Shown here: piece by piece, positions 32,330 through 44,646 of the stretch
How positions within the stretch are numbered: the stretch's first letter is position 1
Layout: each line of letters opens with the position of its first letter
Assembly (NCBI GenBank): GCA_019915015.1
Contig: JAHBBC010000002.1
Location: 2,108,001-2,172,000, forward strand
Reading direction: 5' to 3'
Origin: Auriscalpium vulgare
Lineage: Eukaryota > Basidiomycota > Agaricomycetes > Russulales > Auriscalpiaceae
DNA length: 64,000 nucleotides
Notes under the pieces: generated by a model
Seen by the model: only the letters and a program-made list of their open reading frames with translations
What the model was told of the DNA's origin: nothing
Databases searched by the model: none
Program-made: the position numbers and the translations under genes

Positions 32330-33230
32330 CACAATGCCTGCACTCCGCCACCACTCCCGTACGATGTCCACTGCTCCTGCACGACGCCCACGACGCCCAC
32401 ACGATGCCCACCACATCCGCACGCCGTGCATGTCGCTGCAATTGCGCGCACGCTTTGCCACGTCACGCACGGCACCCACCAGTCCCGCACGATGTCTACG
32501 ACGCCCGCAAGACGTTCACGATGCCCGCACGCCGCCCACCACTCCCGCACGATGTCCACTATTCCTGCACGACACCTACCACATCTGCATGTCGTGCACG
32601 TCGCTGCAATCGCGCGCACACTTCGCCACGTCATGCACAGCACCCACCAGTACCGCAAGACGTATACGACGCCTGCACGACGTTCACAACGCCCGCCCGC
32701 CGCCCACCGCTCCCGCATGACTCACCACATCACGCACGACACGTACGAGTCCTGCACGACGTCCACGACGCCCGCACAACGTTCACGACGCCCGCACGCC
32801 GCCCACCGCTCCCGCACGACTCTCCACGACACGCACGACACGCACGAGTCCCGCACAAAGTTCACGACGCCCGCACGCCGCCCACCGCTCCCGCACGACT
32901 TGCCACGTCACGCACGACACGCACGAGTCCCGCACGACGTCCACGAGTCCCGCACGCCGTCTACCGCTCCCGCACGACTCGCCACGTCACGCACGACACG
33001 CACCAGTCCCGCACAACACGCACCAGTCCCGCACGACGTCCACGACGCCCGCACAACGTTCACGACGCCCGCACGCCGCCTACCGCTCCCGCACGACTTG
33101 CCACATCACGCACGACACACACCAGTCCCGCACGACGTCCACGACGCCCGCACAACGTTCACGACGCCCGCACGCCGCCCACCGCTCCCTCACGATGTCC
33201 ACTACTCCAGCACGACGCCCACGACGTACC
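32330..33230. repeat. CACGA-rich minisatellite
   Basis: About 900 bp of CCCGCACGACGTCCACGACG-type and CGCCGCCCACCGCTCCCG-type units with no stable period, mostly built on CGCACGAC. Long frames in several phases here are a by-product of the repeat and not genes. Confidence 0.85.
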
Positions 33231-33275
33231 AGTCCGCAGGCCAGGTGCGTGCTCTCTTTCGCATTGTATCACATT

Positions 33276-33352
33276 ACCATGTGCCCAGCAACTGCATTCC
33301 CTTGCACGACGTCGGACCCGGTGGCTCCTGGGAATGCAGCTGCTGGGCATGT
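33276..33352. repeat. Inverted repeat, ~25-bp arms
   Basis: ACCATGTGCCCAGCAACTGC continuing to ATTCCC pairs with GGGAATGCAGCTGCTGGGCA at 33330-33352, with one mismatch and a ~28-nt loop. The outer bases TACCATG and CATGGTA also pair. It lies just inside the right subterminal repeats of the composite insertion. Confidence 0.65.
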
Positions 33353-33711
33353 GATCATGGTATTAAAGTAATAGATGATGTATCTGTATACATGTAAATA
33401 TTAATACAGCAATGATTTGTGCCTCCAGCTGGCATCTAACATAGTGTACACTGGTGCACAATAGGATTCATAGCTTGCATAGCAGGAACAGGAGCTCCAT
33501 AGCATCCATAGCAAGCATGCAAAACTATGCTAGCTATGTAAGACTATAGCTAATGCAACTCAGCCTATGCTAGCTATGTAAGACTATACATAAGGCTCTT
33601 AACCTATACTGCATATGATGGCTATCAAGAGCTATACATGCAGTAGGACAGATATATAAGCTACATTCTATGGCTGGTTGCTAGATAAAAATCAGATTTT
33701 TCAGATGGTTT

Positions 33712-34503
33712 GAGAGAGGGACGCGTCGTCTTGATATTGCGGCGCAGGAGCCAGACGAGCTGGTCGGGCTGGAACTGCGGAGCAGCGAGCGCCTTCTGGT
33801 TGTAGTACTTCGACTGCTTGTCTTGCGCGAACTGCAGTTCGGCGCGTAATTCGTCGTGGATGACAGCGAGTCGGGTCGTGAGTTCGTCCGCAGCGGGGAC
33901 GCTGGAACGCTCGGTGAGATGGGGCTCGAAGGTGGGATGGTAGGCGAAGTTGGCGAAGTAGGGAGTCTGGTGTGTCGAGCTGTTCTCGAGATTGTTGAAG
34001 GTGAATTCTCCCAGAGGGAGATAATCGACCCAATCGTCCTGTTGGTAAGAACAGTATGCACGTAAGTACGTCTCGAGCGTCTGATTCGTGCGTTCCGTCA
34101 GACCGTCAGTCTGCGGGTGATACGCCGTCGACGTGCTCGACTCAATCTTCAAAAGCGAGAGAAGTTCAGTCCAAAACCGTGAAACAAATATCGCACCACG
34201 GTCAGAAACAATGGAATCAGGAAGACCGTGGTACCGAAATATTCTGTCAAGGAACAACCAAGCCAAACCGGGCGCGTCGATCGTCTCGTTGCAAGGAATG
34301 AAATGCGCGTAGCGCGTGAGACGATCGCAAACAACCCAGATGGAATCGTAACCATGAGAAATAGGAAGCTTAACGATGAAATCCATAGTGATTGCTCGCC
34401 AGGGGCGCGACGGGATGTCGAGCGGCTGGAGAAGGCCGTAAGGCTTGTGACGTGGCGTCTTGATACGTGGGCACGTGTCGCATGCCTCGACGTAGCGCAA
34501 CTC
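33712..34503 (-). pseudogene. Gypsy-2 integrase fragment
   Basis: Encodes the integrase of a second Ty3/Gypsy element: ACDTCPRIK (end of the zinc-binding domain), then the D-D-E core (TMDFIVKLPISHGYDSIWVV, IVSDRGAIFVSRFW, TSTAYHPQTDGLTERTNQTL) and the following region to RPSLKPSEK. It is truncated upstream at about 34504 by satellite DNA, so RT, protease and gag are lost, and split downstream by the 28797-33711 insertion. Non-functional. Confidence 0.9.
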
Positions 34504-35345
34504 TAGTGACTACCACAATAATACAGTATACTGCAATTGCAGCGTTCTCACTGTGGTTATTGCAACTGCAGTGTATTTACAGGCTGTATTTACAGTTTCT
34601 TCCCATTACAGGGCTAGTACCCTTCTACAGAATACCGCAATTTCACAGTACATGCCTCAGTACACATTCTACAGTTTAACACAATTTCACAGTATATACA
34701 GTATGTCCGCCATTTTACAGTGTGTAGTGCAGTTTACAGTATACCGCAGGTCTACAGAATACCGCGATTCCACAGTATTTCGGGAATTGCCGCTATTTCA
34801 CAGTGTACCGCAATTCTACAGGGTGTAGCCAATTCTACAGTATACCGCAGGTCTACAGAATACCGCAATTCCACGGTATTTCGGGAATTGCCGCCATTTT
34901 ACAGTGTACCGCAGTTCTACAGGATGTAGCAAATTCTACAGTATACCGCAGGTCTACAGAATACCGCGATTCCACAGTATTTCGGGAATTGCCGCTATTT
35001 CACAGTGTACCGCAATTCTACAGGATGTAGCCAATTCTACAGTATACCGCGATTCCACAGTATTTCGGGAATTGCCGCTATTTCACAGTGTACCGCAATT
35101 CTACAGGGTGTAGCCAATTCTACAGTATACCGCAGGTCTACAGAATACTGTGATTCCACAGTATTTCAGGAATTGCCGCTATGTTCACATTTCTACAGGA
35201 TACCATGATTCTACGGTACATCGGGCATTGCCAATATTTTACAGTAGTGTATACTTTACAGGTCACCGTGATTCTACAGTATGTAGCAGGATAGATCACT
35301 TCTGCATCATTTACAGTATCGGAGTATTCCATAGGATTGTCCCTT
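34504..35345. repeat. ~101-bp satellite (TTCTACAGTATACCGC family)
   Basis: Between about 34730 and 35160, four units of ~101 bp (one shorter) repeat TACCGCAGGTCTACAGAATA, CCACAGTATTTCGGGAATTG and GTACCGCAATTCTACAGG. The edges (34504-34730, 35160-35345) are built of the same shorter words (TTTACAGT, TTCTACAG) in degenerate form. It replaces the 5' part of Gypsy-2. The reading frames inside it are repeat artefacts. Confidence 0.85.
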
Positions 35346-35486
35346 GTACAGCGAAGTTACCTGAGTCACGTGATGTTCGACTTGGGTACAGCAGCGCAGA
35401 GTCTGTCGATTTTCGCGCAGTCACAAACTGGCACATTACACACACACGGACACACACATCCAATGACAAAATATATTCAATTGTGG

Positions 35487-38391
35487 CTACGACAAATCTG
35501 ATGCAAGAGTTGGGGCAGCGACGACAACCGGCGGAGACTCCTCCTCCGTGTCGACCAAATCCGAATCCGAATCCGATGAACCATCCGAACCCGATGAAGA
35601 GGACTCGCTGGGTGGATGAGTTGGTGGGAGGCCGTCAGCATCAGAGGCTGTGCTGACGGGGTAGGCCGCCTGCGGCCACAGTTCCGTGAACTTGTTTGCG
35701 CGAAGCAGGGGGCGCCACATGTCCACGAAAGAGTGCCCAAGGTCGCGAAATTGTTGTGCCTGTCGATGAGCGAAGGCTTGCAGACCAGACTGAATGTCGG
35801 CGGGGGTATCGGAGCGTGCACCGGCCTTGCTCTCCCAGAAAGCCGCCCTGAATTCGAGGCCGCGGATGCAGCGCTGCATTTCTTCGAGTAGCAACACAAC
35901 CTCTTCGTCCCAGCGCTTCCAGCGTGCGCGCGCAGTTGCCCAGTCGACGCGAAAACCTAGACAGGAGTGAGCATCATGACAGCCAAGAGAAATGACTACA
36001 CACTGTCAAGGATCTCTTGCTCCGACGTCGCCTCATCACCCCGCGGCATGTCGCGCACGTCCGGCTTGAGCACAGTCCATATCCAGGGCACCTCGAACCT
36101 TCCCCTCCCTGGCGCGTTGGGCTTGGGCCGTGGGCTTCGGATATCAGCATCTTGGAGTTCTCGTAGCTGGTCCTTCCAGTCACCATTCGGGTCTAGGATG
36201 AGTAGAGCGGCACGAGCCGCGCGATAGCGTTGAACAAACCGCATAAGTTTTTGATTGTGTCGCGAGATCAGATCGCGTGCGCGCGTGTTGGCCTTGTTTC
36301 CGGGGCCATCAACGTGAACGTGCTTGTAATGAACAAGCCCAAGACGGGTGCGCAGCGCGCGACGGACCTGCCAAACAATTAGTATTGTGCATGATAGATA
36401 CCAGAAACGGCGCACCTGGTGTAGAGCGTCCTCTGCCTCCGCACGGCGCAGCCTCTTCTCCTTGTCCACGAGACCGGGTGCGCATCCAGTCCGGCGCAAT
36501 GATTCAGGCAGCTGCGAGGGGAGATAAAGTGTGGCGTTGTAGGGAGCGTCGGGGAGCGACGAGTCGGGGGTGTCTTGAACTTGGACGTCGTCGAGTGCCA
36601 GCGCCGGAGCAACAACGTGGGCAACACCCGGCATATAGATTTGCTGGATCTGGCGCCACGCGTTGATCCGATGCCGCAGGACATTATGTTTCTCCTTCTG
36701 TGCGGCTTTATCGGCGCTAGTTGTCCCTGCAGACTTGGACCGTAGCACGCGTCTGTCTTTTTATGAGTAGGATTTGCAACAACAAACTGATAGACTCACT
36801 GTTGATCTTCGAGCTCCATACCAACAGATAAGAACACGCTGGCCGTTGTTTCGTGGAGGGAGAGTTGGCCTTGAACAGCGTCCAGGGCCTCTTCATCGGC
36901 GAGCTGTATCCGAACATCGGCTAGCGTTGTGGCTGTTATCACGGTCCCTGAGACCCTGGATGGCAGTGACACGACAATAGAACTCACTCTGCATGGGCTC
37001 CGCGTACGGATTCTTGCTCTTCTTGTTCTGCTCGTAGCGAAGAACCATTGCCTCCCAGGCGCTGCGCGTCTCTTGGGGCAAAGCGGCGTCGAGGTCGTCA
37101 AACGTGGCGCGGTGTTGAGCTCTGGAGGTAAGCGTGCGCTTGAGTGCGGCCTTCACTAGATTACCTATCTCGCGTATCAGTCAGGGCTCAAGACGCAATA
37201 AAGATTGACTCACCGGAATTGATGACCTTGCGCCAATTAATCCCACCTAGTGTGTCATCCAACACCTCATGCCGCGCACCAAACACCATCTCACGCGAGC
37301 TCAGTGCGACGGGGTTCATCTCCGCCCAGCCCGCTTCAATCCCTTCGCCGTGCGTGCGACCGACGCGATCTGTGAGGTCGAGTGAGAACGCGGTCTGGCA
37401 CTTATTGCCATGTGCCAGCAGGTGGAACTTAGGAACGGCCCAGGCAATGTCCAGCGCGTCCAATGGGAGCTGCCTGTGCGGTGGGTGTTTCCGCATCCGA
37501 GAGGCGAAATTCTTGTGGTAGGAACACGCGATATCATATGATATCACGAAGCGCTTGATCTCGGCAGCCGTCATTGATATCGCTGATAACACCATATAAT
37601 CCATGTTGCTATACCTATCGCCGTCCGTGAGTGAAGCTACGCAACGAGCGGTCGGAAAACTCACCGCTCCCCGAATTGTAAATCACCAATGCCATGCTTC
37701 AAGTAGAAGCAATGGCGCGAGCAAATGATTGCGCCAACTCCATTGACTGCAAAGCGTTTCTGGGCAGGTGTTTTGGCATGATCGACAGCCGCGTGATTTG
37801 AATCACAATGCTTCATCTAATAAGAACAGCCGACGCCGGTCAGATAAGCTGACAAAAGCTGACGAGCACGCACCTCCGGCTCGTCAATGTAGTCCTTCAA
37901 GTGTGCCTCATACTCGTCCGTGTTGACGAAGTAACTCCACCCAGGCGAGAGCTCGACATCGTTGAGCTTCCTGTTCTTCATCTTGAGTTTGAAATTGGCG
38001 TCTATGGTATAGAACTGTGTATATTTCCATCTAAATGGGCGCGCCGGTGAGCTAACGAGTCAAGGGACAATAGCCGCAGCAACTCACGCTTCGTCATCCG
38101 GAGCATTCTCCCACCCGTCGGTCAGGTTCCGTCCAGGGTGCGGGAATAGCAGGCACACAACCGCGAGCTCGCCAGGTGCCGTGGCATCGATTCCAGCGGG
38201 ATCGTGTGCACGCCCTGCGCGCTTTGCGGCTCGGATGTTTCGAAAGCATCGCATAGAGCGAATGAACTCTTTGTAACGGTACTAATGTAGCTGATAAGTT
38301 ATGCTAGCAACATGATGAAAGGGTTATGTACCTTCGTACATGTTGAAGAGAGCCGTTGCTACGCACGGCAGGCGATTCCATCCAAGCATAG
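35487..38391 (-). pseudogene. KDZ transposase, C-terminal part (gene split by E2)
   Basis: Most of a Kyakuja-Dileera-Zisupton (KDZ) transposase, encoded in about nine exons. In sense order: YKEFIRSMRCFRNIRAAKRA, CLLFPHPGRNLTDGWEN, YTIDANFKLKMKNRKLNDVE, GWSYFVNTDEY, a Cys/His block ending GIGDLQFGE, then the core with NMDYMVLSAI, VISYDIACSYHKNFASRM, WAVPKFHLLAHGNKCQTAFS, VGRTHGEGIEAGWAEMNPVA and GARHEVLDDTLGGINWRKV; and a helical C-terminus ending in LLLEEMQRCIRGLEFRAAFW and an acidic Ser-rich tail (stop at 35487). KDZ enzymes have an RNase H-like core; the conserved Asp/Glu of these motifs are present. The frame appears open on both sides of E2. Confidence 0.85.
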
Positions 38392-41300
38392 TTAATAATG
38401 TTATGGTGAGTATATGATGTATTTGAAAATGTGACTATAAATACCAGCAACAAAGTAAAGATGCCTTGGGAATGCAAAATTCTCAGTCTTCCCTCAATTA
38501 TTTGTTCAGTTGTACATGAGGAAACAAAGAGGGAGCTATGGTTTATATATACTTACAAGTGATGTCTATTCATTTGGAGTTCAACAATTTTAGAGTTTGT
38601 TATTTGCAGAAGGAGTGGTGAAGGAAAGCATTTGTAGCAAACATGTGGCTTATAAGGATGGATGATATACTGACCTAAATCTACATGAACAATGATCTGA
38701 GGTCAAATTTACTACATATGGCGTTAGTTCAGAAGCCAATAGAGCAGTCAATATTGAATTGTTAATGTATATGGCACCCAGGCCATGAACAAACACAAGC
38801 AACAATATTGAATCTTTAATCTATGCTACACTCGAAAGTAATCAAACCCTAAGCCTACTGAGGCGAGCCACTTCTTGAATTCACATAATACCACCAGGAC
38901 AGATTTTTAATTCAAAGCACAGCGAAATGCACTCAGCCCCATTTAAATTTACATCAAACCACCAGGCTAGAATTTCAGTTCAGATCACACCGGAATGCAC
39001 TCAGCCCCTGTTTAAATTCACATCGCACCACCGGGCTGGATTTTTAATTCAGATCACACCAAAATGCACTCAGCCCCTGTTTTAATTCACATCATGCCAC
39101 CGGGCTGAATATTTAATTCAAAGCACAACAAAATGCACTCAGCCATGTTGATATTCATATCAGACAAGTAGGGTGGATTTTTAATTCAGATCATACCAAA
39201 ATGCACTCAGCCCCTGTTTTAATTCACATCATGCCACCGGGCTGAATATTTAATTCAAAGCACAACAAAATGCACTCAGCCATGTTGATATTCATATCAG
39301 ATGACCAGGGTGGATTTTTAATTCAGATCATACCAAAATGCACTCAGCCCCTGTTTTAATTCACATCATGCCACCGGGCTGAATATTTAATTCAAAGCAC
39401 AACAAAATGCACTCAGCCATGTTGATATTCATATCAGACGACCAGGGTGGATTTTTGATTCAGATCACACCAAAATACACTCAGCCCCTGTCTTAATTCA
39501 CATCATGCCAATGGGCTGAATATTTAATTCAAAGCACAACAAAATGCACAAAGCCCCTATTTACATTCACATCATGCCACTGGGCTGAATATTTTATTCA
39601 AAGCACATCAAAATGCACTCAGCCCCATTTTAATTTACATCAAACCACCAGGCTGGATTCGGATCACACCGGAATACACCCAGCCCCTGTTTAAATTCAC
39701 ATCACACCACCGGGCTGGATTTTTAATTCAGATCACACCAAAATGCACTCAGCCCCTGTTTTAATTCACATCATGTCACCAGGCTGAATATTTAATTCAG
39801 ATCACACCAAAATGCACTCAGCCCCTGTTTTAATTCACATCATGCCACCAGGCTGAATATTTAATTCAAAGCATAACAAAATGCACAAAGCCCCTGTTTT
39901 CACTCACATCATGCCACTGGGCTGAATATTTCATTCAAAGCACATCAAAATGCACTCAGCCCCATTTTAATTTACATCAAACCACCAGGCTGGATTCGGA
40001 TCACACCGGAATACACCCAGCCCCTGTTTAAATTCACATCACACCACCGGGCTGGATTTTTAATTCAGATCACACCAAAATGCACTCAGCCCCTGTTTTA
40101 ATTCACATCATGCCACCAGGCTGAATATTTAATTCAGATCACACCAAAATGCACTCAGCCCCTGTTTTAATTCACATCATGCCACCGGGCTAGATATTTA
40201 ATTCAAAGCACAACAAAATGCACTCAGCCATGTTGATATTCATATCAGACGACCAGGGTGGATTTTTGATTCAGATCACACCAAAATGCACTCAGCCCCT
40301 TTTTTAATTTACATCATGCCACCAGGCTGAATATTGAATTCAGATCACACCAAAATGCACTCAGCCCCTGTTTTAATTCACATCATGCCACCGGGCTAGA
40401 TATTTAATTCAAAGCACAACAAAATGCACTCAGCCATGTTGATATTCATATCAGACGACCAGGGTGGATTTTTGATTCAGATCACACCAAAATGCACTCA
40501 GCCCCTTTTTTAATTCACATCATGCCACCAGGCTGAATATTGAATTCAGATCACACCAAAATGCACTCAGCCCCTGTTTTAATTCACATCATGCCACCGG
40601 GCTTGATATTTAATTCAAAGCACAACAAAATGCACTCAGCCATGTTGATATTCATATCAGACGACCAGGGTGGATTTTTGATTCAGATCACACCAAAATG
40701 CACTCAGCCCCTTTTTTAATTTACATCATGCCACCAGGCTGAATATTGAATTCAGATCACACCAAAATGCACTCAGCCCCTGTTTTAATTCACATCATGC
40801 CACCGGGCTAGATATTTAATTCAAAGCACAACAAATGCACTCAGCCCTCTTGATATTCATATCACACCAAACCAGAATGCACTCAGCCCCTGTTTTAATT
40901 AATATCACACCACCGGGCTGAATATTTCATTCAGATCACACTGAAATGCACTCAGCCCTGTTTAAATTCACATCAGATGACCAGGGTGGATTTTTAATTC
41001 AGCTCACATAGAAATGCACTCAGCCCTGTTGAAATCTACATCACACCACTTGGATGGATTTTTAATTGAGATCACAAAAAAATGCACTCAGCCTTGTATA
41101 AATTCACATCATGCCACACCAGAATGCTCTCAGCCCCTGTATTAATTCACATTATGCCACCAGGCTGGATATTTAATTTGGATCACACCTAAATGCACTC
41201 AGCTCCTGTTTTAATCTATATCACACCACCAGGCTGGATTCTTAATCCATATCACCAAAATGCTCCCAGCTCCTATTTTGTGTTATATCATACCACATTG

Positions 41301-42104
41301 CTGATTTTTAATTTAGGTTATACCAAAATGCACTCAGCCTCTGTTTGGATTTATATTAATTTATATCACACCGCAAGGTTGAATATTTGTTTTAGATCAC
41401 CCTTCAGCCCCTGTTTGGATTTATATCATACAACAAGGTTCAATGTTTGATTCATATGCCACTAAAATGTTCTCAGTCTCAGCGCCTTCCTAGATTTATA
41501 TTGACTATCTATGTTGACTATTCAATCAAATTCAAACCGGACTACACTTGGCCCCTGTTTCAATATATATTGCACCAGAGCCTCAATTTTTAATTTATAT
41601 TGTCAGCCCCGCAGAGAGCAGAGGTGACAATACTGAATTCTTAATTCAAAAGCATAGTCTCAATTTCATAAAGCAACACCTCACAGTGTGCTCATCCAAA
41701 TATCATGAAAGCAAGAGATTATGTGACAAGGAATGCACAATCTTGCAACTAATGTTGATATGTTCACAATGTCATCACAATAATTTCAATGATTAAAACA
41801 GCAAGCGATCTTTTTAGTATTTAAAAAACATGAAGATAACAGCCTGAACATCATAAACTAACTCCTCACGATCTGCTCATTCAAATTTCATGAAACAACC
41901 ACCATTCGAAAGCTGTTCCTCGTACCTTCCCAACGGTACAAAGCAATCGCAAATCCAACTCGTTTCCACGAAGATATAAGAGTAAAACTGTCGACCGGAA
42001 AAACTCGGGTGTGTGCCCGGGTGAAACCGTAAACTGTACTTTACTTCGGACTCCGACGGCATATTTTTCTGCTCGAAAGAACTGATTCCAAATATGGAAT
42101 CAGA
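38392..42104 (+). mobile_element. E2 copy 2, inserted in the KDZ exon
   Basis: About 3.7 kb between KDZ sequences that rejoin as CCAAGCA + TGGCGTGTGC, restoring the frame (GTRH-AWMES). There is no target duplication beyond at most one base and no terminal inverted repeat. The right end is the hairpin TGATTCCAAATATGGAATCA followed by GAA. A hairpin at one end and no duplication suggest a Helitron-like, non-autonomous element. No gene inside. The left ~75 bp are absent from copy 1. Confidence 0.75.
38930..41440. repeat. E2 minisatellite, copy 2
   Basis: About 36 units of 66-70 bp of the same family as 29640-31230. It is longer than copy 1 because a ~235-bp higher block (containing GACGACCAGGGTGGATTTTT) has been duplicated several times between 40180 and 40830. 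Confidence 0.9.
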
Positions 42105-43178
42105 ATGGCGTGTGCCGAGACCGTCCGTGATGCGCGCAAGACCGCTGTAAAAATCGTACGCGCTCACTTTACCCTGCTGATTCAGCGCATGGAATAGCTT
42201 CAAGGTTGCGAATGTAGTCACGGTGCTCGGTCTGTGCACCGTCGCGGGCCACCAGGCCGCGCGAAGCAACTGGACGATGTGCTGGCCAGCTGGGGTGTGC
42301 GCGCAGTCGCAGTAGGCAATCAACACCTCGTGTATCCCAGAAACATCGATGACAATGATTGGAGAGTTCCGTTGGGAGGGAAAGGGACAAGGCTGGCCGT
42401 CGTGACCCAGCTGAATGCGAAGGCCGAGCGAGTGGAGTGGCGAAGACTCGAAGAATGTGCCCGTCCACTTCTAACCCCCAATCAACATCTGACCACAACA
42501 TATAAAATGGGCAGACGTACCTGGACACGATGTAGAGGTAGTTGTGCATGTGCAGATACAGTACAGGCCGCGCAGAGGAAGTGGCCGCCTACGCAGTCGA
42601 CGCATCTGAATTCTCCGAGTGTGGAAATGTTGGCCGGACACAACTGGCATGAGGGAAGCGTCGTGTTCTCTAACAGGCCCTCGTGGCGGATCATCTCATC
42701 CAGGAAGGTGTCGCGGAATGGTATCCAGTCTTGAATGGCATACCCAGTGCGCTACAAAGAACAGTTAGTGGGATATTCCTGGCGAGTCTGTTGCGACGTA
42801 CTCGTCTACGCTTCCTTTTCCGCCGTACTCCCTGAACTGCCCTTGAGGACTCCTCAGGTGTGAGCCCGGGGTCGAGAGAGTCTTCGGCATCACAGAATGA
42901 CTCGGACGGTCCAGCGGTCGCAGGATTGGCTGCAGACGGTGGAGGCGCGGGGAAGGTCACGACATCTTGATATCTGGTAGCCTGGTGTCTGACTTGTTGA
43001 CGCCCTCTTGCATTCGTCCCGACGGCGATGTTTTGATGCCGGTTGTTGTTGGTGACCGTGTAGATGTAGGCTGGTTGGGAGGGCGCTGCGGTCGAGGACT
43101 GGGTTGAGGAGTGGAAGTGGCCTCTTCGTCGCTGCTAAGCCCCGTGACCGCCGCCCGCCGGCGCTTTCGAGCCATGTA
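42105..43178 (-). pseudogene. KDZ transposase, N-terminal part with CxC2 cysteine cluster
   Basis: The 5' part of the KDZ gene, start ATG at 43178 (MARKRRRAAV). A basic, disordered N-terminus is followed by QDWIPFRDTFLDEMIRHEG and a cysteine cluster CQLCPANISTLGEFRCVDCV, CAACTVSAHAQLPLHRVQ, the CxC2-type zinc-binding module associated with KDZ transposases. Then VIDVSGIHEVLIAYCDCAHT, QLLRAAWWPATVHRPSTVTT, FHALNQQGKVSAYDFYSGLA and RITDGLGTRH, where E2 interrupts. Introns near 42960, 42780 and 42510 are GT-AG. The pattern matches the family closely; only the E2 insertion breaks it. Confidence 0.85.
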
Positions 43179-43397
43179 CGAGTGCAATATCAGTGGGGCT
43201 CAAGTCTCAGGATGCGAGAGGCCATAGGACGCAACAAGAGCATCTTTGATTGTAGCAGTTTATTCTACAGTATATGTATATACTGTAGATAATGCGAAGT
43301 AAAGCGGCTCTCAAAAGCCGAACGCCTGCTTGAATGCTCGCTGATTCACGCTAGCAATGAATAGATTAGAGGAGTCAGATGTATTCCTGGTAAATGC

Positions 43398-44281
43398 TCA
43401 CCGACAACCCGAGAAGATGTAAGCATTGTTAAGGACAGCAGAGTGTTCTGCGTCGGAGCCTTGTTCCACCAGCTCGACGTCCTGCGCATAGCCCGCGATT
43501 CGGCGGCGATAGCGGTGCACTTTGACGGGATCAGTGTCTTCGTGCGTGTCTAGATACTGGCGGGCATCGTCGATAGCTTTGTCAAGAAGCTTGCGGATAG
43601 CCTCGAGGTAGAGCGTGTCCGAGTTGTCGTAGTCGGCTGCAACGAGCCTGTTGCGCAGTTGAAGACACTCGCGCTGTGCCTCCCTTTCCTCGTACGCCAT
43701 ACTCGGCGTGCGCAGAGCATCGCGGGCACGCAAGTCCTTCACGCCGAGGGTGTTGGTATATGGCCTGTGCCCATCTTCGTCAATGTACCGAACACGAGGA
43801 CAGAGCACTGCGACATACTTTCTCGTCCCATTGACAATAGCCCTACGCGCACACTCCTCTACTCTGCGAGCAAGCTTCCCCACCTTCCGCCGCCCAATCC
43901 TCTTGACATAGTTGTATTGCTTTTGGTATTGAATGCGAGCCGCCCGCCGGGTAGTACTGCACGTTGGACACAATGAGCATCAGAGATCGCCACAAATGAC
44001 TATGCACACACCGAGCTTCAGCGCAGTCCATGCAGGACGTAGTAGAATTGTGCTGGATGAATTCACAAAGTGTGGGTGGGAGATAAATAAGTGGAAGGCA
44101 AATGAGTGTTGGTGGTGCACGAGTGAAGAGCGCGTCGCGGCAGTGGCTGAAATTCGAACGTGAATCTACCTGTGGTCTTGCACAAGCATATCTAAGCACA
44201 CACACCTCTGGTTCAAAACCGGGGTCGTGAAGGGGCAATATGCTCGAAGCTCTATACGGAATTTGACGTTCTGGCTGCCGT
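43398..44281 (-). CDS. Hypothetical protein of the KDZ neighbourhood
   Basis: Function not recognised. The last exon (43398-43950) encodes about 190 residues: a very basic segment (YVKRIGRRKVGKLARRVEEC), an ARRAIVNGTRKYVAVLCPRV stretch, and a long helical region (EEREAQRECLQLRNRLVAAD, IRKLLDKAIDDARQYLD) ending FSGCR. Upstream candidate exons at about 44010-44160 carry Cys pairs (CMDCAEARC, preceded by FSHC), and 44180-44281 encodes QNVKFRIELRAYCPF, so a cysteine-cluster domain may precede the helical part. The start codon was not found. It lies on the same strand as, and 220 bp upstream of, the KDZ start, so it may be another gene of the same element. Confidence 0.45.
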
Positions 44282-44646
44282 TAGTCTCTGTGCTATCGCT
44301 GTTCCACAGTGAAACTCACTCTCAGGCACAATACTAAGTGGCCCCATCCATCCAGTCTTTGAGTAGTACAGCCTTAGTTTTCACCGCACATGCAACAAGA
44401 AAGCAGCCAAATTTATACATATACAAACGCGAGCACTCATACTTGTACAATCACGAACAATGTATAGCTAAATCTACTCGCCCTGCGCCTCCATGTCCGC
44501 TTGCCACTGCCTCGCCAACCACAACTGCGCCGACCTCGTGTCACGAAATTTGACCATGAGGGCATTCGGAAATTTGTGCGTCTGCTGCAAGGCTCGGTCC
44601 CTGGAAAGACTATCAGTAACTCGAAGAAGAAGAAATAAGTGAACAC

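Larger units (their letters stand above)
28797..33711. mobile_element. Composite insertion splitting Gypsy-2
   Basis: Occupies the gap inside the Gypsy-2 pol. The outermost ~300 bp on each side are AT-rich and packed with GCTATAG, GCTATGG and CATAGC words in both orientations (28800-29060, 33460-33690), and ATCTGAAAAA occurs at both edges in inverse orientation. This suggests a DNA transposon with subterminal repeats, of unknown superfamily. It carries the E2 copy 1, a CACGA-rich minisatellite and a 25-bp inverted repeat. No transposase is visible. I could not fix the target duplication. Confidence 0.45.

Noticed and set aside
32203..33397. Two ORFs of 383 and 384 residues in different frames
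   Set aside because: Both are translations of the CACGA minisatellite; open in several phases because of composition, with no motif.
34553..35208. Series of ORFs reading YSIPQVYRIPRFHSISGIAA
   Set aside because: Direct products of the 101-bp satellite.
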